The notes under the pieces were generated by a model. The model was not told where the DNA came from. It did not search any database and worked only from the letters and a program-made list of their open reading frames with translations. Below are positions 16,020-24,293 of a stretch of DNA of 46,804 nucleotides, piece after piece. Positions within the stretch are counted from its first letter, which is position 1. The number at the start of each line of letters is the position of its first letter. Position numbers and translations under genes: made by a program. The stretch comes from Thermus igniterrae ATCC 700962. Lineage in GTDB: Bacteria; Deinococcota; Deinococci; Deinococcales; Thermaceae. The stretch lies in NCBI RefSeq assembly GCF_000376265.1, contig NZ_AQWU01000058.1, forward strand, positions 1-46,804, read 5' to 3'.

Positions 16020-16712
16020 ATGCACCTCCTGTTGCTCCACGGCTTCACCTCCCACCCCATCCTCACCCTGGGGCCCCTGCCCGGGGTGCTGCGGGAGGCG
16101 GGGTTCTCCGTGCGCCAGCCCGCCCTGCCGGGGCACGGCACCCGGCCGGAAGACCTCCTGGGCGTGCGCTGGCAGGACTGGCTGGAAACCGCCAGAGAGG
16201 CCTACCGGGAACTCCCCGAGCCCCGGGGGGTGGTGGGGCTTTCCATGGGGGCCCTCCTGGCCGCCCACCTGGCCGCGGAAAGCCCCACGGCGGCCCTGGT
16301 GGCCTTGGCTCCGGCCATGGCCTTAAAAAGCCCCCTCGCCCCCCTGGCCCCCCTTCTTGCTCCCCTCATCCCCCGCTTCCCCGGTCCGGATTCCATCCGC
16401 GACCCCTCGCTCAAGCGGCAGAACCCTAACTACCCCTACTTCCCCACCCGGGCGGTGCTGGAGCTTTTGGCCCTCATGCGGCGTACCCCAGGGGTCCTTC
16501 CCCGGGTGCAGGCCCCCGCCCTGGTGGTGGCGGCGGGCCAGGACGGGGTGGTCAAGGGGGAAGAGCGCTACCACGCCCTCTTGGGAAGCACCAGGAAGGA
16601 CTACCTGGTCTTCCCCCAAAGCGGCCACGACCTCCTCCTGGACCGGGACCGCCAGGCGGTGGCTGAAGCCGTGCGCGACTGGCTTATTGATATCAGTAAT
16701 CACTTGCATTAA
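16020..16712 (+). CDS. Alpha/beta hydrolase, carboxylesterase-like
   Basis: The 230-residue cytoplasmic esterase resembles the Est30-type carboxylesterases. The oxyanion-hole region is LLLHGFTSHP, the nucleophile elbow is GLSMG, the acid is the Asp in AAGQDGVV, and the catalytic His is in PQSGHDLLLD. The length is usual for the family. Its last codons (DWLIDISNHLH) are unusually A/T-rich because they overlap the promoter of the downstream ZIP gene, so the C-terminus may be constrained by that promoter. The physiological substrate is unknown, likely short-chain esters or lipids. Confidence 0.87.
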   Translation: MHLLLLHGFTSHPILTLGPLPGVLREAGFSVRQPALPGHGTRPEDLLGVRWQDWLETAREAYRELPEPRGVVGLSMGALLAAHLAAESPTAALVALAPAMALKSPLAPLAPLLAPLIPRFPGPDSIRDPSLKRQNPNYPYFPTRAVLELLALMRRTPGVLPRVQAPALVVAAGQDGVVKGEERYHALLGSTRKDYLVFPQSGHDLLLDRDRQAVAEAVRDWLIDISNHLH

Positions 16713-16722
16713 GATGGCACCC
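16687..16722 (+). promoter_or_regulatory. Near-consensus leaderless promoter of the ZIP transporter gene
   Basis: TTGATA at 16687-16692, exactly 17 bp, TAAGAT at 16710-16715, then seven bases to ATG 16723. The -35 box lies inside the esterase coding sequence and the -10 box overlaps its stop codon. It implies that translation begins at 16723 and not at the upstream ATG 16714, which lies inside the -10 box. Confidence 0.75.
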
Positions 16723-17469
16723 ATGGAGGCCCTCAGCCTATCCCCCTGGACGGTCTTCCTCTACGCCCTGCTCACCGCCATCGCCACGGGCCTGGGCGCT
16801 TTGCCCTTCCTCTTCACCCGCAACATCCTGGACCGGCACCTGGGCCTGGCCAACGCCGCCGCCGCCGGGCTCATGGTGGCCGCCAGTTTCGGCCTCATCT
16901 ACGAGGGGGTACAGGCCCACCTGGGCCGCACCCTGCTCGGGGTGGTCCTGGGGCTTTTCTTCATCCTCCTCTCCCACCGGTACCTGCAGGGGCGGGAGGT
17001 AAGCTTCGGCACCCTGAGCCGCCTGGACGCCCGCAAGGCCCTGATGATGGTGGGCATCATGACCCTGCACTCCTTTGCGGAAGGGGTGGGAGTGGGGGTG
17101 GCCTTCGGGGGTGGGGAGGCCTTGGGGGTATTCATCACCCTGGCCATCGCGGTACACAACATCCCCGAGGGGCTGGCCATCAGCCTGGTGCTCATCCCCC
17201 GGGGGGTGAGCCTGCTGGGGGCAGCCTTCTGGAGCGTCTTCTCCAGCCTGCCCCAGCCCCTCATGGCCGTGCCCGCCTTTCTCTTCGTGGAGGCCTTTAG
17301 GCCGGCCCTGCCCATCGGTCTGGGCTTCGCCGCCGGGGCCATGATCTGGATGGCGGTGGCGGAGATTCTGCCCGAGGCCCTGAAGGAGGCCGAGCCCGAG
17401 GGAGTGGCCACGGTCCTGACCCTGGCCGTGGCCTTCATGGTAGCCTTCCAGATCCTCCTGGGGGGGTGA
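16723..17469 (+). CDS. ZIP family divalent metal transporter
   Basis: The 248-residue membrane protein belongs to the ZIP (ZupT-like) family, which brings zinc and other divalent metals into the cytoplasm. About eight hydrophobic helices are seen. The metal-site motifs are HSFAEGVGVGVAFGGG and HNIPEGLAIS, the paired His/Glu helices of ZIP proteins. The start at 16723 is chosen because of the promoter geometry. The 3' end overlaps the convergent sfsA gene by 35 bases. No metal regulator gene is adjacent. Confidence 0.88.
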   Translation: MEALSLSPWTVFLYALLTAIATGLGALPFLFTRNILDRHLGLANAAAAGLMVAASFGLIYEGVQAHLGRTLLGVVLGLFFILLSHRYLQGREVSFGTLSRLDARKALMMVGIMTLHSFAEGVGVGVAFGGGEALGVFITLAIAVHNIPEGLAISLVLIPRGVSLLGAAFWSVFSSLPQPLMAVPAFLFVEAFRPALPIGLGFAAGAMIWMAVAEILPEALKEAEPEGVATVLTLAVAFMVAFQILLGG

Positions 17470-18133
17470 GCCAGACCCAGGGAAGAGGGGCCTCGAGGTG
17501 GAGGGCCTCGAGGCTAGGCCGCACCCGGTAGGCGAGAAGCCTCACCCCCGCCCTCTCCGCCTCCCGGGCCGCTTCCCAGAGAGGGAGGTCCTCTGGGTCC
17601 AAGGCAAAGGCCTGGGCCAGGGGGTGTTGCACCATCCAGACGGCATAGGCCAATACCCCTTGCCGGGCCAAGTCCGCCAGGAGCCTGAGGTGCCGCGCCC
17701 CCCGGAGGGTGGGGGCATCAGGGAAGAGGGCCAGGCCCTCCGCCACCCGGTTGCAGTTCTTGGCCTCCAGGAAGGCCTCCTCCTCACCGATCCGCGCCCA
17801 GAAGTCCAGCCTTTCCTCCCGGAGGCGCACCTCCTTCCTCAAGGCCCCCAAGGGGCCAAAGGCTCCCTGGCGGAGGAGGAGCTCCAGGAGGCGGCCCGCC
17901 AGGGCGGCGTCCACCCCCACCAGGACCCCTTCGGCCTCCACCAGGACCATCCGCCCCTGGGTCCTGGGGGTAGGCCGGGAGTGGTAGTGGCAGGGGGTGC
18001 CGGGGCGCAGAAGCTCGGCCATGCGCCCGCTATTGGCCAGGTGCAAAGGCCCCACGTCCGCCTCCACCAGGAAGCGGTTTTTCCGGCGCAGGAAGCGGCA
18101 GGGCTTTAAGGGGGGCAGGGGCAGGGCCAACAT
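17435..18133 (-). CDS. sfsA: SfsA family protein (sugar fermentation stimulation)
   Basis: The 232-residue protein belongs to the SfsA family, named from E. coli, where it was linked to maltose gene expression and DNA binding. Later structural work relates the fold to nucleases. Characteristic segments are FLRRKNRFLVEAD near the N-terminus, ANSGRMAELLRPG, and FLEAKNCNRVAEGLALFPDAPTLRGARHL with the conserved Glu/Lys. The C-terminus overlaps the convergent ZIP gene by 35 bp. It lies just downstream of two tRNA-Ser genes on the same strand, with a GC hairpin between. TATGTC five bases before the ATG could be a weak leaderless promoter. Confidence 0.88.
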   Translation of the reverse strand: MLALPLPPLKPCRFLRRKNRFLVEADVGPLHLANSGRMAELLRPGTPCHYHSRPTPRTQGRMVLVEAEGVLVGVDAALAGRLLELLLRQGAFGPLGALRKEVRLREERLDFWARIGEEEAFLEAKNCNRVAEGLALFPDAPTLRGARHLRLLADLARQGVLAYAVWMVQHPLAQAFALDPEDLPLWEAAREAERAGVRLLAYRVRPSLEALHLEAPLPWVWLTPPGGSGRLP

Positions 18134-18144
18134 AAAAGGACATA

Positions 18145-18162
18145 CCCGGCCTTCTGGCCGGG
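18145..18162 (-). terminator. GC hairpin after the tRNA-Ser pair
   Basis: On the minus strand CCCGGCC, a four-base loop and GGCCGGG form a perfect 7-bp stem. It is followed by TATGTCCTTTT, a poor U-tract. It probably terminates or processes the tRNA transcript before sfsA. Confidence 0.5.
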
Positions 18163-18165
18163 CCC

Positions 18166-18260
<95 letters not shown>

Positions 18261-18268
18261 AGGCGCTT

Positions 18269-18359
18269 TGGCGGAGGGTGAGGGATTCGAACCCCCGGTG
18301 GGCCCAAGGCCCACAGCGGTTTTCAAGACCGCCGCCTTCAACCGCTCGGCCAACCCTCC
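18269..18359 (-). tRNA. tRNA-Ser (anticodon TGA)
   Basis: The 91-nt gene has an acceptor stem GGAGGGT paired with ACCCTCC, discriminator G and an encoded CCA. The anticodon loop is CTTGAAA (anticodon TGA). A long GC-rich variable arm (TGTGGGCCTTGGGCCCACC) and a T-arm with GGTTCGAATCC complete it. It reads the UCN serine codons. It is first in the two-tRNA unit. Confidence 0.96.
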
Positions 18360-18378
18360 AAGGCAGGCCGCAAGCCTT

Positions 18379-18407
18379 ACTATGCGGCATCCCCTGGGGC
18401 CTGTCAA
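18379..18407 (-). promoter_or_regulatory. Promoter of the tRNA-Ser pair
   Basis: On the minus strand a perfect TTGACA (18407-18402), 17 bp and CATAGT (18384-18379) give a strong promoter. The expected start near 18372 is about 13 bases before the mature 5' end of tRNA-Ser(TGA). Confidence 0.8.
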
Positions 18408-18430
18408 GGTAGCGGCCAAGGTCCTGGCGT

Positions 18431-19849
18431 TCAAGGAGCCTCTTGCAAAAGGGAGTGGAGTTCCTCCCTCAGGGCCCGCCGCCTGGGATAGGCCCGCACC
18501 AGGTCCAAGGCCGCCTGGTGGGCGGCCTTCGGGTCCAGGTGGGCCGCCCGCGCCAGGAGCTGGGCGGCCTCCCGGTAGCGCGCCCTGCCCCCCATGTCCG
18601 CCTTCTGGCGGGCCGCCTCCAGGTAAAGCCTCAGGGCCTCCTGGGGGAGCCTTTCCTCCAGGGCCTCGGCCAGGGTGGGGTAGGCCTCGAGGGGGGCTCC
18701 CTTCAGGAGGCGGTCCAGGGCCTTCCAGTCCTCCTCCAGGAGGTGGATGCGGGCGAGGAGGGCCGGGTCCTTTACCTGGCGCAAAAGGGCCTTGCGGACC
18801 TCAGGGAAGCCCCGCCCCAGCTTGGCCTTGAGGGCCAGGTAGTCCTCCAGGTTGGGCCGCACCGCGAAGCGGGCCTGGTGGTCCTCCGGGCGGCCGCGGT
18901 GGGCCACCAGGAGGTCCAGGAGGGGAAGGAGCCTGGGGTCCTTGCCGAACCAGTCCCGGGCCTCCTCCGCGTACCGGAGGGCCTCCCCCACCCGGCCCAG
19001 GGCCAGGAGGCGGGCCACCAGGTGGAGGTAGTCCTCCACCCCCTCAAGCCCCTCCTTCAAGGCGGCCAGGGCCTCCTCCTCCCGCCCCAGCCGGAGGAGA
19101 AGCTCGGCCCTAAGCCCCCGCTTGAGGCCCGAGGGGTCTGGGCCCTGGAGGAGGGCTAAGGCCTTCTCCGGCTGCCTCTTCCCCTCCTGCAAAAAGGTCT
19201 CCTTTAAGGGCTCCGCCGGCTGGCGCAGGTAGAGGCGGAGGAGGAAGGCAGGCTCGGGCCCCAGCTCCCGGTAGCGCCCGAGGGCGGCCTTCAGGAGGGG
19301 CTCCGGGTCAAAGGGGGCCTCGAGGAGGGCCTCCAAAAAGGCCTCCACCTCCTTCCGCCCCGCCTGGCCCAGGCGCAGGACCAGGCCCTGGGCCTCCTCC
19401 CTCCCGCCCCCCAGGCGGAAGGCCTGGCGCATCTCCCGAACCCTCTCCAGGAAGGCTGCCCCCGGGGCCAGGGCCTCCGCCAGGAGGAAGGCCACCTCCG
19501 GCACCCCCGCCAGGGAGAGGAGAAGCCCTTTGGCCTCCTCGGGGGAAAGGGCCTCCAGAAGGGGCCCAAGGTCCAAGGCCCGCCGCCCGAGGTGGGCGTA
19601 GAGGAGGGCGGCCGCGTGCTTGCAGGGGAATGCGGGGTGGGGACAGGTGCACCCCCCCACCCCACCGGGCCCCACGGCCACCCGGTAGGGCTCAGGACGC
19701 GAACCCTGCACCTCCCCGAGGAGCCTTTCGCCCACCTGGAAGACCCGCCGCACCCGCCCCTCCCGGAAGTAGGCCAGGCCCCGGCGGAGGACCTCTTCAG
19801 GGAAGAAGGGAGCGAAGTCCTCCTCCCGCTCCGGCGGGAAAGCGCCCAC
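18431..19849 (-). CDS. SWIM zinc-finger protein with helical repeats
   Basis: The 472-residue protein has an N-terminal SWIM-type zinc finger (CTCPHPAFPCKHAAALLYAH, the CxCx(n)CxH pattern, residues about 65-85), preceded by the usual FREGRVRRVFQVG...LLGEVQGS strands. SWIM fingers bind DNA or proteins. The rest (about 100-472) is all-helical, rich in Leu/Ala/Glu, and looks like tetratricopeptide-type repeats. The start codon is GTG 19849, six bases after TAGACT, another leaderless arrangement. The gene is divergent from the radical-SAM gene. Its cellular role is unknown. Confidence 0.8.
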   Translation of the reverse strand: MGAFPPEREEDFAPFFPEEVLRRGLAYFREGRVRRVFQVGERLLGEVQGSRPEPYRVAVGPGGVGGCTCPHPAFPCKHAAALLYAHLGRRALDLGPLLEALSPEEAKGLLLSLAGVPEVAFLLAEALAPGAAFLERVREMRQAFRLGGGREEAQGLVLRLGQAGRKEVEAFLEALLEAPFDPEPLLKAALGRYRELGPEPAFLLRLYLRQPAEPLKETFLQEGKRQPEKALALLQGPDPSGLKRGLRAELLLRLGREEEALAALKEGLEGVEDYLHLVARLLALGRVGEALRYAEEARDWFGKDPRLLPLLDLLVAHRGRPEDHQARFAVRPNLEDYLALKAKLGRGFPEVRKALLRQVKDPALLARIHLLEEDWKALDRLLKGAPLEAYPTLAEALEERLPQEALRLYLEAARQKADMGGRARYREAAQLLARAAHLDPKAAHQAALDLVRAYPRRRALREELHSLLQEAP

Positions 19850-19891
19850 GCCCCAAGTCTACGCCCAGGGGCCTTGGGGACGTGGTATTCT
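19850..19891. promoter_or_regulatory. Divergent promoters of the SWIM and radical-SAM genes
   Basis: Leftward: TAGACT at 19861-19856, six bases before GTG 19849. Rightward: TATTCT at 19886-19891, predicting a start near 19898 and a leader of about 15 nt before ATG 19913. No clear -35 boxes are seen. Confidence 0.45.
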
Positions 19892-19912
19892 AAGGCTGGA
19901 CCCACCTATGAA

Positions 19913-20992
19913 ATGACCCTTACGGCCACCCTCAGGGAAGCCGATCTGGTCCGCCCCCTGCCCAAGGGCTACGTGCAGTGCCGGGCCTGCGCCCATTACT
20001 GCGCCATCCCCCAAGGGGGCGCGGGAAAGTGCGGGGTCCGGCGGAACCTGGGGGGGAGGCTATACCTGGTCACCTACGGCAAGGCGGCCGCGGTGCACCT
20101 GGACCCCGTGGAGAAAAAGCCCCTCTACCACTTCCACCCCGGGGAAGCCATCCTCTCCGTGGGCACGGTGGGGTGCAACCTCTTCTGCGCCTTCTGCCAG
20201 AACTGGACCATATCCCAGTTCCGCCAGTTCGGGGTGGCCCTGGAGGGCACGGGGGAAGGGAAAACCCTCAAGGGCCGCCTGGACAGGCCCATCGGGGAGG
20301 ACTGGCCGCCCGAGGCCCTGGTGGCGGAGGCCAGGGCCCTGGGGGTCAGGCTTCTCGCCTACACCTACAACGAGCCTGCGGTCTTCCTGGAGTACGCCCA
20401 CGACACCGCCCGGCTGGCCAAGGCGGCGGGCATGAAAAACGTCTTCGTCACCAGCGGCTTTGAGACGGAGGAGGCCTGGGACTACATCCGGCCCTATCTG
20501 GACGCGGCCAACGTGGACCTCAAGGGCTTCACGGAGAAGTTCTACCGGGAAATCTGCGGTGCCCGCTTGAAGCCCGTCTTGGAAAGCCTGGAGTACCTCC
20601 TTGCCGCCGGGGTGTGGCTGGAGGTGACCACCCTCCTCCTGGAGGGCTACAACGACTCCGAGGCGGAGCTTAGGGCCATGGCCCGCTTCCTCAAGGGGCT
20701 CTCCCCGGAGATCCCCTGGCACCTCACCGCCGCCCATCCCGACTACCGCATGCCCCACCTCACCCCCACCCGGCGGAGCACCCTGGAAAGGGCCTACGAG
20801 ATCGCCAAGGAGGAGGGGATGCGGTTCGTCTACCTGGGCAACGTGCGGGACGAGGAAAGGAGCTCCACCTTCTGCCCGGACTGCGGGCGGCTACTGGTCC
20901 GCCGGCTGGGCTACCGGGTGGAGGTCCTTTGGGAAACCCCCGGGGTCTGCCCGGGGTGCGGAAGGAGGATACCCGGGGTATGGAGCGGGTGA
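19913..20992 (+). CDS. AmmeMemoRadiSam system radical SAM enzyme
   Basis: The 359-residue radical-SAM protein has the 4Fe-4S motif CNLFCAFC (C88, C92, C95; CX3CX2C). An N-terminal Cys cluster (VQCRACAHYC...GKCGVRRN) and a C-terminal zinc ribbon (FCPDCGRLL...GVCPGCGRR) are typical of the family that co-occurs with AMMECR1 and Memo. The reaction is not established to my knowledge. ATG 19908 is followed by an immediate stop, so ATG 19913 is the start. The stop is 13 bases inside the next gene. No AMMECR1 gene is adjacent. Confidence 0.92.
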   Translation: MTLTATLREADLVRPLPKGYVQCRACAHYCAIPQGGAGKCGVRRNLGGRLYLVTYGKAAAVHLDPVEKKPLYHFHPGEAILSVGTVGCNLFCAFCQNWTISQFRQFGVALEGTGEGKTLKGRLDRPIGEDWPPEALVAEARALGVRLLAYTYNEPAVFLEYAHDTARLAKAAGMKNVFVTSGFETEEAWDYIRPYLDAANVDLKGFTEKFYREICGARLKPVLESLEYLLAAGVWLEVTTLLLEGYNDSEAELRAMARFLKGLSPEIPWHLTAAHPDYRMPHLTPTRRSTLERAYEIAKEEGMRFVYLGNVRDEERSSTFCPDCGRLLVRRLGYRVEVLWETPGVCPGCGRRIPGVWSG

Positions 20993-21771
20993 GGCCCCCG
21001 GCGGTGGCCGGCTACTTCTACCCCGCCGAGGCCCTGGGGGAGGAGGTGGAGCGCCTCCTCCGGGAGGCCCGCGCCGCCCCAGACCCCCGGGTCCGGGGGC
21101 TTCTCCTCCCCCACGCCGGCTACCGCTACGCGGGGCGGGTGATGGCCGAGGGCTTCCGGGCCCTCTCCGCCTGGCGGGGCCGGGCCCGGCGGGTCCTCCT
21201 CCTGGGGCCGAGCCACTTCGTCCCCTTCCTGGGGGTGGCCCTTTTCCCCTACCGGGCCTGGGCCACGCCCCTGGGGGCTGTGGCGGTGGACGGGGAAGGG
21301 CAGGGGCGGCTTTTGGCCCAGGGTCCGCCCTTCCTGGCCTACGAAGCGCCCTTCCTGGAGGAGCACAGCCTCGAGGTCCTCCTCCCCTTCCTCCAGGTGG
21401 CCCTGCCCCAAACCCCCATCCTCCCCCTCCTCTTCGGGGAGGTGGACCCCCTGGCCGTGGCCCGGGCCCTGGGGGCGGAGCTTGGGGAAGGCGACCTGGT
21501 GGTGGCCTCCAGCGACCTCTCCCACTACCATCCCGAGCCCGTGGCCCGGGAGCGGGACAGGGCAACCCTGGCCAAGGCCCTGGCCCTGGAGGCGGAAGGG
21601 GTGGCGGGGGCCGAGGCCTGCGGCCGCCTCCCCTGGGCCGCCCTCACCGCCCTGGCCCGGGCACGGGGCTGGCGGCCCAGGCTTCTGGCCTACGCCACCA
21701 GCGCCGAGGCCTCGGGGGAGACCCGGCGGGTGGTAGGGTATGCCGCCTTGGCCTACCTGCTAGAGCCGTAG
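20980..21771 (+). CDS. Memo family protein (AmmeMemoRadiSam system protein B)
   Basis: The 263-residue protein is a Memo homologue, related in fold to extradiol dioxygenases. Conserved segments are RPPAVAGYFYPAE at the N-terminus, LLPHAGYRYAG, LLGPSHF, LEEHSLEVLLPFLQ and SSDLSHYHP, which supply the metal-site His and Asp. The start ATG 20980 lies within the end of the radical-SAM gene and has GAAGGAGG upstream, so the two are translationally coupled. Its biochemical function in bacteria is unknown. It ends 12 bases inside the convergent membrane-protein gene. Confidence 0.92.
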   Translation: MERVRPPAVAGYFYPAEALGEEVERLLREARAAPDPRVRGLLLPHAGYRYAGRVMAEGFRALSAWRGRARRVLLLGPSHFVPFLGVALFPYRAWATPLGAVAVDGEGQGRLLAQGPPFLAYEAPFLEEHSLEVLLPFLQVALPQTPILPLLFGEVDPLAVARALGAELGEGDLVVASSDLSHYHPEPVARERDRATLAKALALEAEGVAGAEACGRLPWAALTALARARGWRPRLLAYATSAEASGETRRVVGYAALAYLLEP

Positions 21772-22149
21772 CAGGGGCCGGAACCAGGGGATGGAAAGGA
21801 GGAGAACCAGAAGGGCCAAGGCGAAGAGGAGCTGGGCCCGGGGCTTGCCCTTGCGTACCCGGGAGAGCCCGGCGTGGGCCAGGCCTAAGGCGATGAGCCC
21901 CCCCACCCAGTGCTCGGCCACGAAGTAACGGGCCTCGCCTGGGGTCTGCATCACCTGGTCCAAGGCGGCCAAGGCCCCCTGGAAGAGGGGGCTCACGAAG
22001 GCCAGGACCACCCCCAGGACCACCTGCAGGGTGAGGGTATGGGCGAAGAAGGCCCCCGAGCGGGGCTCGGGACGGAGGAGGGCCCAAAGGCCCGTGGCCA
22101 GTACCAGCCAGCGCACCAGGTTGTGGAGGAAGAGCAGCACCTCATGCAT
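21760..22149 (-). CDS. Four-helix membrane protein, cytochrome-b561-like in outline
   Basis: The 129-residue protein has four hydrophobic helices (about 5-22, 33-55, 72-92 and 105-122). Histidines in the first and third helices (LHNLVRWLVL, EHWVGGLIALGLAH) resemble paired haem ligands of small membrane cytochromes, but no established motif confirms haem binding. A basic loop (SRVRKGKPRAQ) fits a cytoplasmic side. It has its own leaderless-type promoter and overlaps the convergent Memo gene by 12 bases. Confidence 0.65.
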   Translation of the reverse strand: MHEVLLFLHNLVRWLVLATGLWALLRPEPRSGAFFAHTLTLQVVLGVVLAFVSPLFQGALAALDQVMQTPGEARYFVAEHWVGGLIALGLAHAGLSRVRKGKPRAQLLFALALLVLLLSIPWFRPLLRL

Positions 22150-22161
22150 GGCCTAAGGGTA
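22150..22161 (-). promoter_or_regulatory. Leaderless-type promoter of the four-helix membrane protein
   Basis: TACCCT at 22161-22156 is followed by six bases and ATG 22149 on the minus strand. Confidence 0.35.
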
Positions 22162-22205
22162 CCCCGAGAACCCCAAAGGCCCAGGAAAGAGGCCACAAAG
22201 CCGGC

Positions 22206-22955
22206 CTAACCCCCCAGGAGGGCCAGGGCCTGCCGCAGGTCGCGCACCGCCAGGTGGGGGGGGAAGCGGGGGTCGGGGGCACGGTGGCCCCGGTCCACCC
22301 AGACGGCCTTCAGGCCGGCCAGGAGGGCCCCCTGTACGTCCCGCTCGGGGTTGTCCCCCACCATCACCGCCTCCTCCGGGGCTACCCCAAAGGCGCAGAG
22401 GGCCATGCGGAAGAGCCTTGGGTCGGGCTTGCCGAGGCCCACCTCCCCGGAGACCAGGGTGAGGTCAAAGGCCCCTCCCAACCCCGCTCCAAAGAGCTTC
22501 TCCCGCTGAAGGTCGGGAACGCCGTTGGTGAGGAGGACCAGGTGGGCCCCCCGGGCCCGCAGGGCCTCCAGGAACTCGGGCACCTCGGGGAAGAGGGGGT
22601 AGCGGCGCCGCTCGCGGAAGAAGGCCTCGGCCAGGGCCCGGGCCTCCCCCACCGGCCCCCCCAGCTCCGCCAGGGCCTCGCGGAAGACCCGCTCCCGGAA
22701 GGGCCAGGCCCACTCCGCCAGGCCCTCGAGGCCCGGGGTGGTGTAGGCGGCCCAGAGGGCCTCGAGGGCGGAGTGGCCGATGCGCTCCGCCCAAGGGTAG
22801 AAGGGGGCTTCCCGAAAGAGGGCCTCGGCATGCCGCCGCACCGCCCCATAGAGCCCCTCCACCCCCACCCGCTCCCCCAGGTGGGCGAGGACCCCCTCGC
22901 TCACCCGGTGGTCCTCCAGCAGGGTATCGTCCAGGTCCAAAAGCCAAAGCTTCAT
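22206..22955 (-). CDS. HAD family hydrolase
   Basis: The 249-residue haloacid-dehalogenase-type phosphatase has motif I DLDDTLLED at the N-terminus, a helical cap (about 15-110), motif II LLTNGVP, the motif III Lys in GLGKPDPRLF and motif IV VGDNPERDVQGA. The YjjG/PGP-like arrangement suggests a small-molecule phosphatase, and the substrate is unknown. It is the last gene of the minus-strand uspA-LOG-VOC-HAD operon, with ATGA coupling to the VOC-like gene. Confidence 0.88.
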   Translation of the reverse strand: MKLWLLDLDDTLLEDHRVSEGVLAHLGERVGVEGLYGAVRRHAEALFREAPFYPWAERIGHSALEALWAAYTTPGLEGLAEWAWPFRERVFREALAELGGPVGEARALAEAFFRERRRYPLFPEVPEFLEALRARGAHLVLLTNGVPDLQREKLFGAGLGGAFDLTLVSGEVGLGKPDPRLFRMALCAFGVAPEEAVMVGDNPERDVQGALLAGLKAVWVDRGHRAPDPRFPPHLAVRDLRQALALLGG

Positions 22956-23320
22956 GGCCCTTCCCGCACCAAAACCGGGTTTTCCCCGGGGTCAAAGAGG
23001 AGGAGGTGGGTGCCCGCCTCCCGGAAGGGAAGCCCGTACTTGGCCAGGCGCAGCTTCTCGTGGGCCAGGTTTTCCACCAGGAAGACCAGGCGCCCCTCCT
23101 CCAGCCTGAGGCGGGCAAACCCCTGCCCCTCGGGCCGGGAGCGTCCCGGCCCCCGCTCCACCCCCCCGGGCCCGGGGCGGAGGAGGAGAAGGGGGCCCTC
23201 CAGGGGGGCCAAAAGGGCCTCCCGCTCAGGGACGAGCTCCTCCAGGGCCAGGCCCAGGGCCTGGTAGAAGCTCACCCCCTGGCCCAGGTCGGGCACGTAG
23301 ACCAAAAGGGTCTCGTTCAT
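22952..23320 (-). CDS. VOC (glyoxalase/bleomycin-resistance-like) domain protein
   Basis: The 122-residue protein has the paired beta-alpha-beta-beta-beta outline of the vicinal oxygen chelate fold: [20 protein letters not shown] at the N-terminus and [20 protein letters not shown] leading to [14 protein letters not shown]. The metal ligands of enzymatic members are not clearly conserved, so it may be a binding protein. It overlaps both neighbours by four bases, which makes it part of a tightly coupled operon. Confidence 0.65.
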   Translation of the reverse strand: MNETLLVYVPDLGQGVSFYQALGLALEELVPEREALLAPLEGPLLLLRPGPGGVERGPGRSRPEGQGFARLRLEEGRLVFLVENLAHEKLRLAKYGLPFREAGTHLLLFDPGENPVLVREGP

Positions 23321-23832
23321 AGGCTTCGGAGAAACCGCCTGAGGTCCTCCTCCCCCGCCACCACCTGCAGGAGGGCAAGGTCCTCAGGGGCGATCTCCCC
23401 CTGGGCCCTGAGGAAGTCCAGCCAGTAGGGGTCCACCGCCAGGGGCCGCCCCAGGCCCCGCCGCAGGTAGAGGAGGTTCCAGGCCAGGGTGAGCTCCGCC
23501 AGGGTGCCCACCCCCCCGGGCAGGGCCAGGTACCCCGCCCCCAGGTCCAGGAGGCGCCCGATGCGCTCGGGCAGGGTGGCGGCGGGTAGCTCCAGGTCCA
23601 CGTGGGGGTTGGGGCCCCGGCGCTCGGGGAAAAGGGCCGGGGCCGTGACCCCCACCACCACCCCGCCCCGGGCCTTCACCCCCCTGGCCAGGGCCTCCAT
23701 CCCCCCGCGGTACCCCCCGCAGGCCAGGCCGAACCCCTCCTCGGCCAGCACCTCCCCGTAGCGCACCAGCCTGGAGTAGAGGGGGCTTTCCGGGGTGAGC
23801 CGGGAGGAGACGAAGACCGAAAGGAGCCGCAT
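23317..23832 (-). CDS. LOG family protein (nucleotide phosphoribohydrolase-like)
   Basis: The 171-residue protein has the LOG (TIGR00730) signature [10 protein letters not shown] and an N-terminal Rossmann-like SVFVSSR with [12 protein letters not shown] proteins often act as cytokinin riboside 5'-monophosphate phosphoribohydrolases, and many bacterial members hydrolyse AMP-type nucleotides. The older name lysine decarboxylase is misleading. The gene lies six bases after the uspA-like gene and overlaps the VOC-like gene by four bases. Confidence 0.85.
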   Translation of the reverse strand: MRLLSVFVSSRLTPESPLYSRLVRYGEVLAEEGFGLACGGYRGGMEALARGVKARGGVVVGVTAPALFPERRGPNPHVDLELPAATLPERIGRLLDLGAGYLALPGGVGTLAELTLAWNLLYLRRGLGRPLAVDPYWLDFLRAQGEIAPEDLALLQVVAGEEDLRRFLRSL

Positions 23833-23838
23833 GGAGTC

Positions 23839-24273
23839 TTAGCGGCAGCGCACCACCAGCACCGGCACCCCCACGCGGTGGAGCACCCCCTCGGTCACCG
23901 AACCCAGAAGGAGCTTGTCCAGGCCGGTCCGCCCGTGGGTGCCCATGACGAGAAGGTCAAAGCCCTTGGCCGCCTCCACGATGGTGGGTATCGGCACCCC
24001 CTCTTTGACCTCCCCCGTGGCCTCCACCCCCCGTTCCTGGGCCAGGGCCAGGGCCTTGGCGATGGTCTCCTCCCCCGCCTTGCGCAGGTCCTCCAGGAGT
24101 TCCAGGCCGTAGGGCACGCTCTCGGGGGCAATCCAGATGGCCTGGGCGGGGTTTTCCAGCACGTAGAGGAAGTGCACCCTGGCCCCCAGGGCCTTGGCCA
24201 GGCCCAGGCCGTGCTCCAGGGCCTGGAAGCTGCAGGGGCTCCCGTCCGTGGGCATAAGGATGCTCTTGTACAT
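23839..24273 (-). CDS. Universal stress protein (UspA family)
   Basis: The 144-residue single-domain UspA protein starts MYKSILMPTDGSPCS and ends with the ATP-binding motif GTHGRTGLDKLLLGSVTE followed by VPVLVVRC. Such motif-bearing members usually bind ATP as dimers and respond to stress. ATG 24273 has GAAGGAGG upstream, and TATGAT at 24299-24294 is the likely -10 box, so this message has a short leader. It is the first gene of a four-gene operon. Confidence 0.93.
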   Translation of the reverse strand: MYKSILMPTDGSPCSFQALEHGLGLAKALGARVHFLYVLENPAQAIWIAPESVPYGLELLEDLRKAGEETIAKALALAQERGVEATGEVKEGVPIPTIVEAAKGFDLLVMGTHGRTGLDKLLLGSVTEGVLHRVGVPVLVVRCR

Positions 24274-24293
24274 AGGCGGCCTCCTTCGCCCTC

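Noticed and set aside
18145-18162. sfsA as a clear cotranscript of the tRNA genes
   Set aside because: The GC hairpin between them and a TATGTC box before sfsA make it equally likely that sfsA has its own start; I leave this open.
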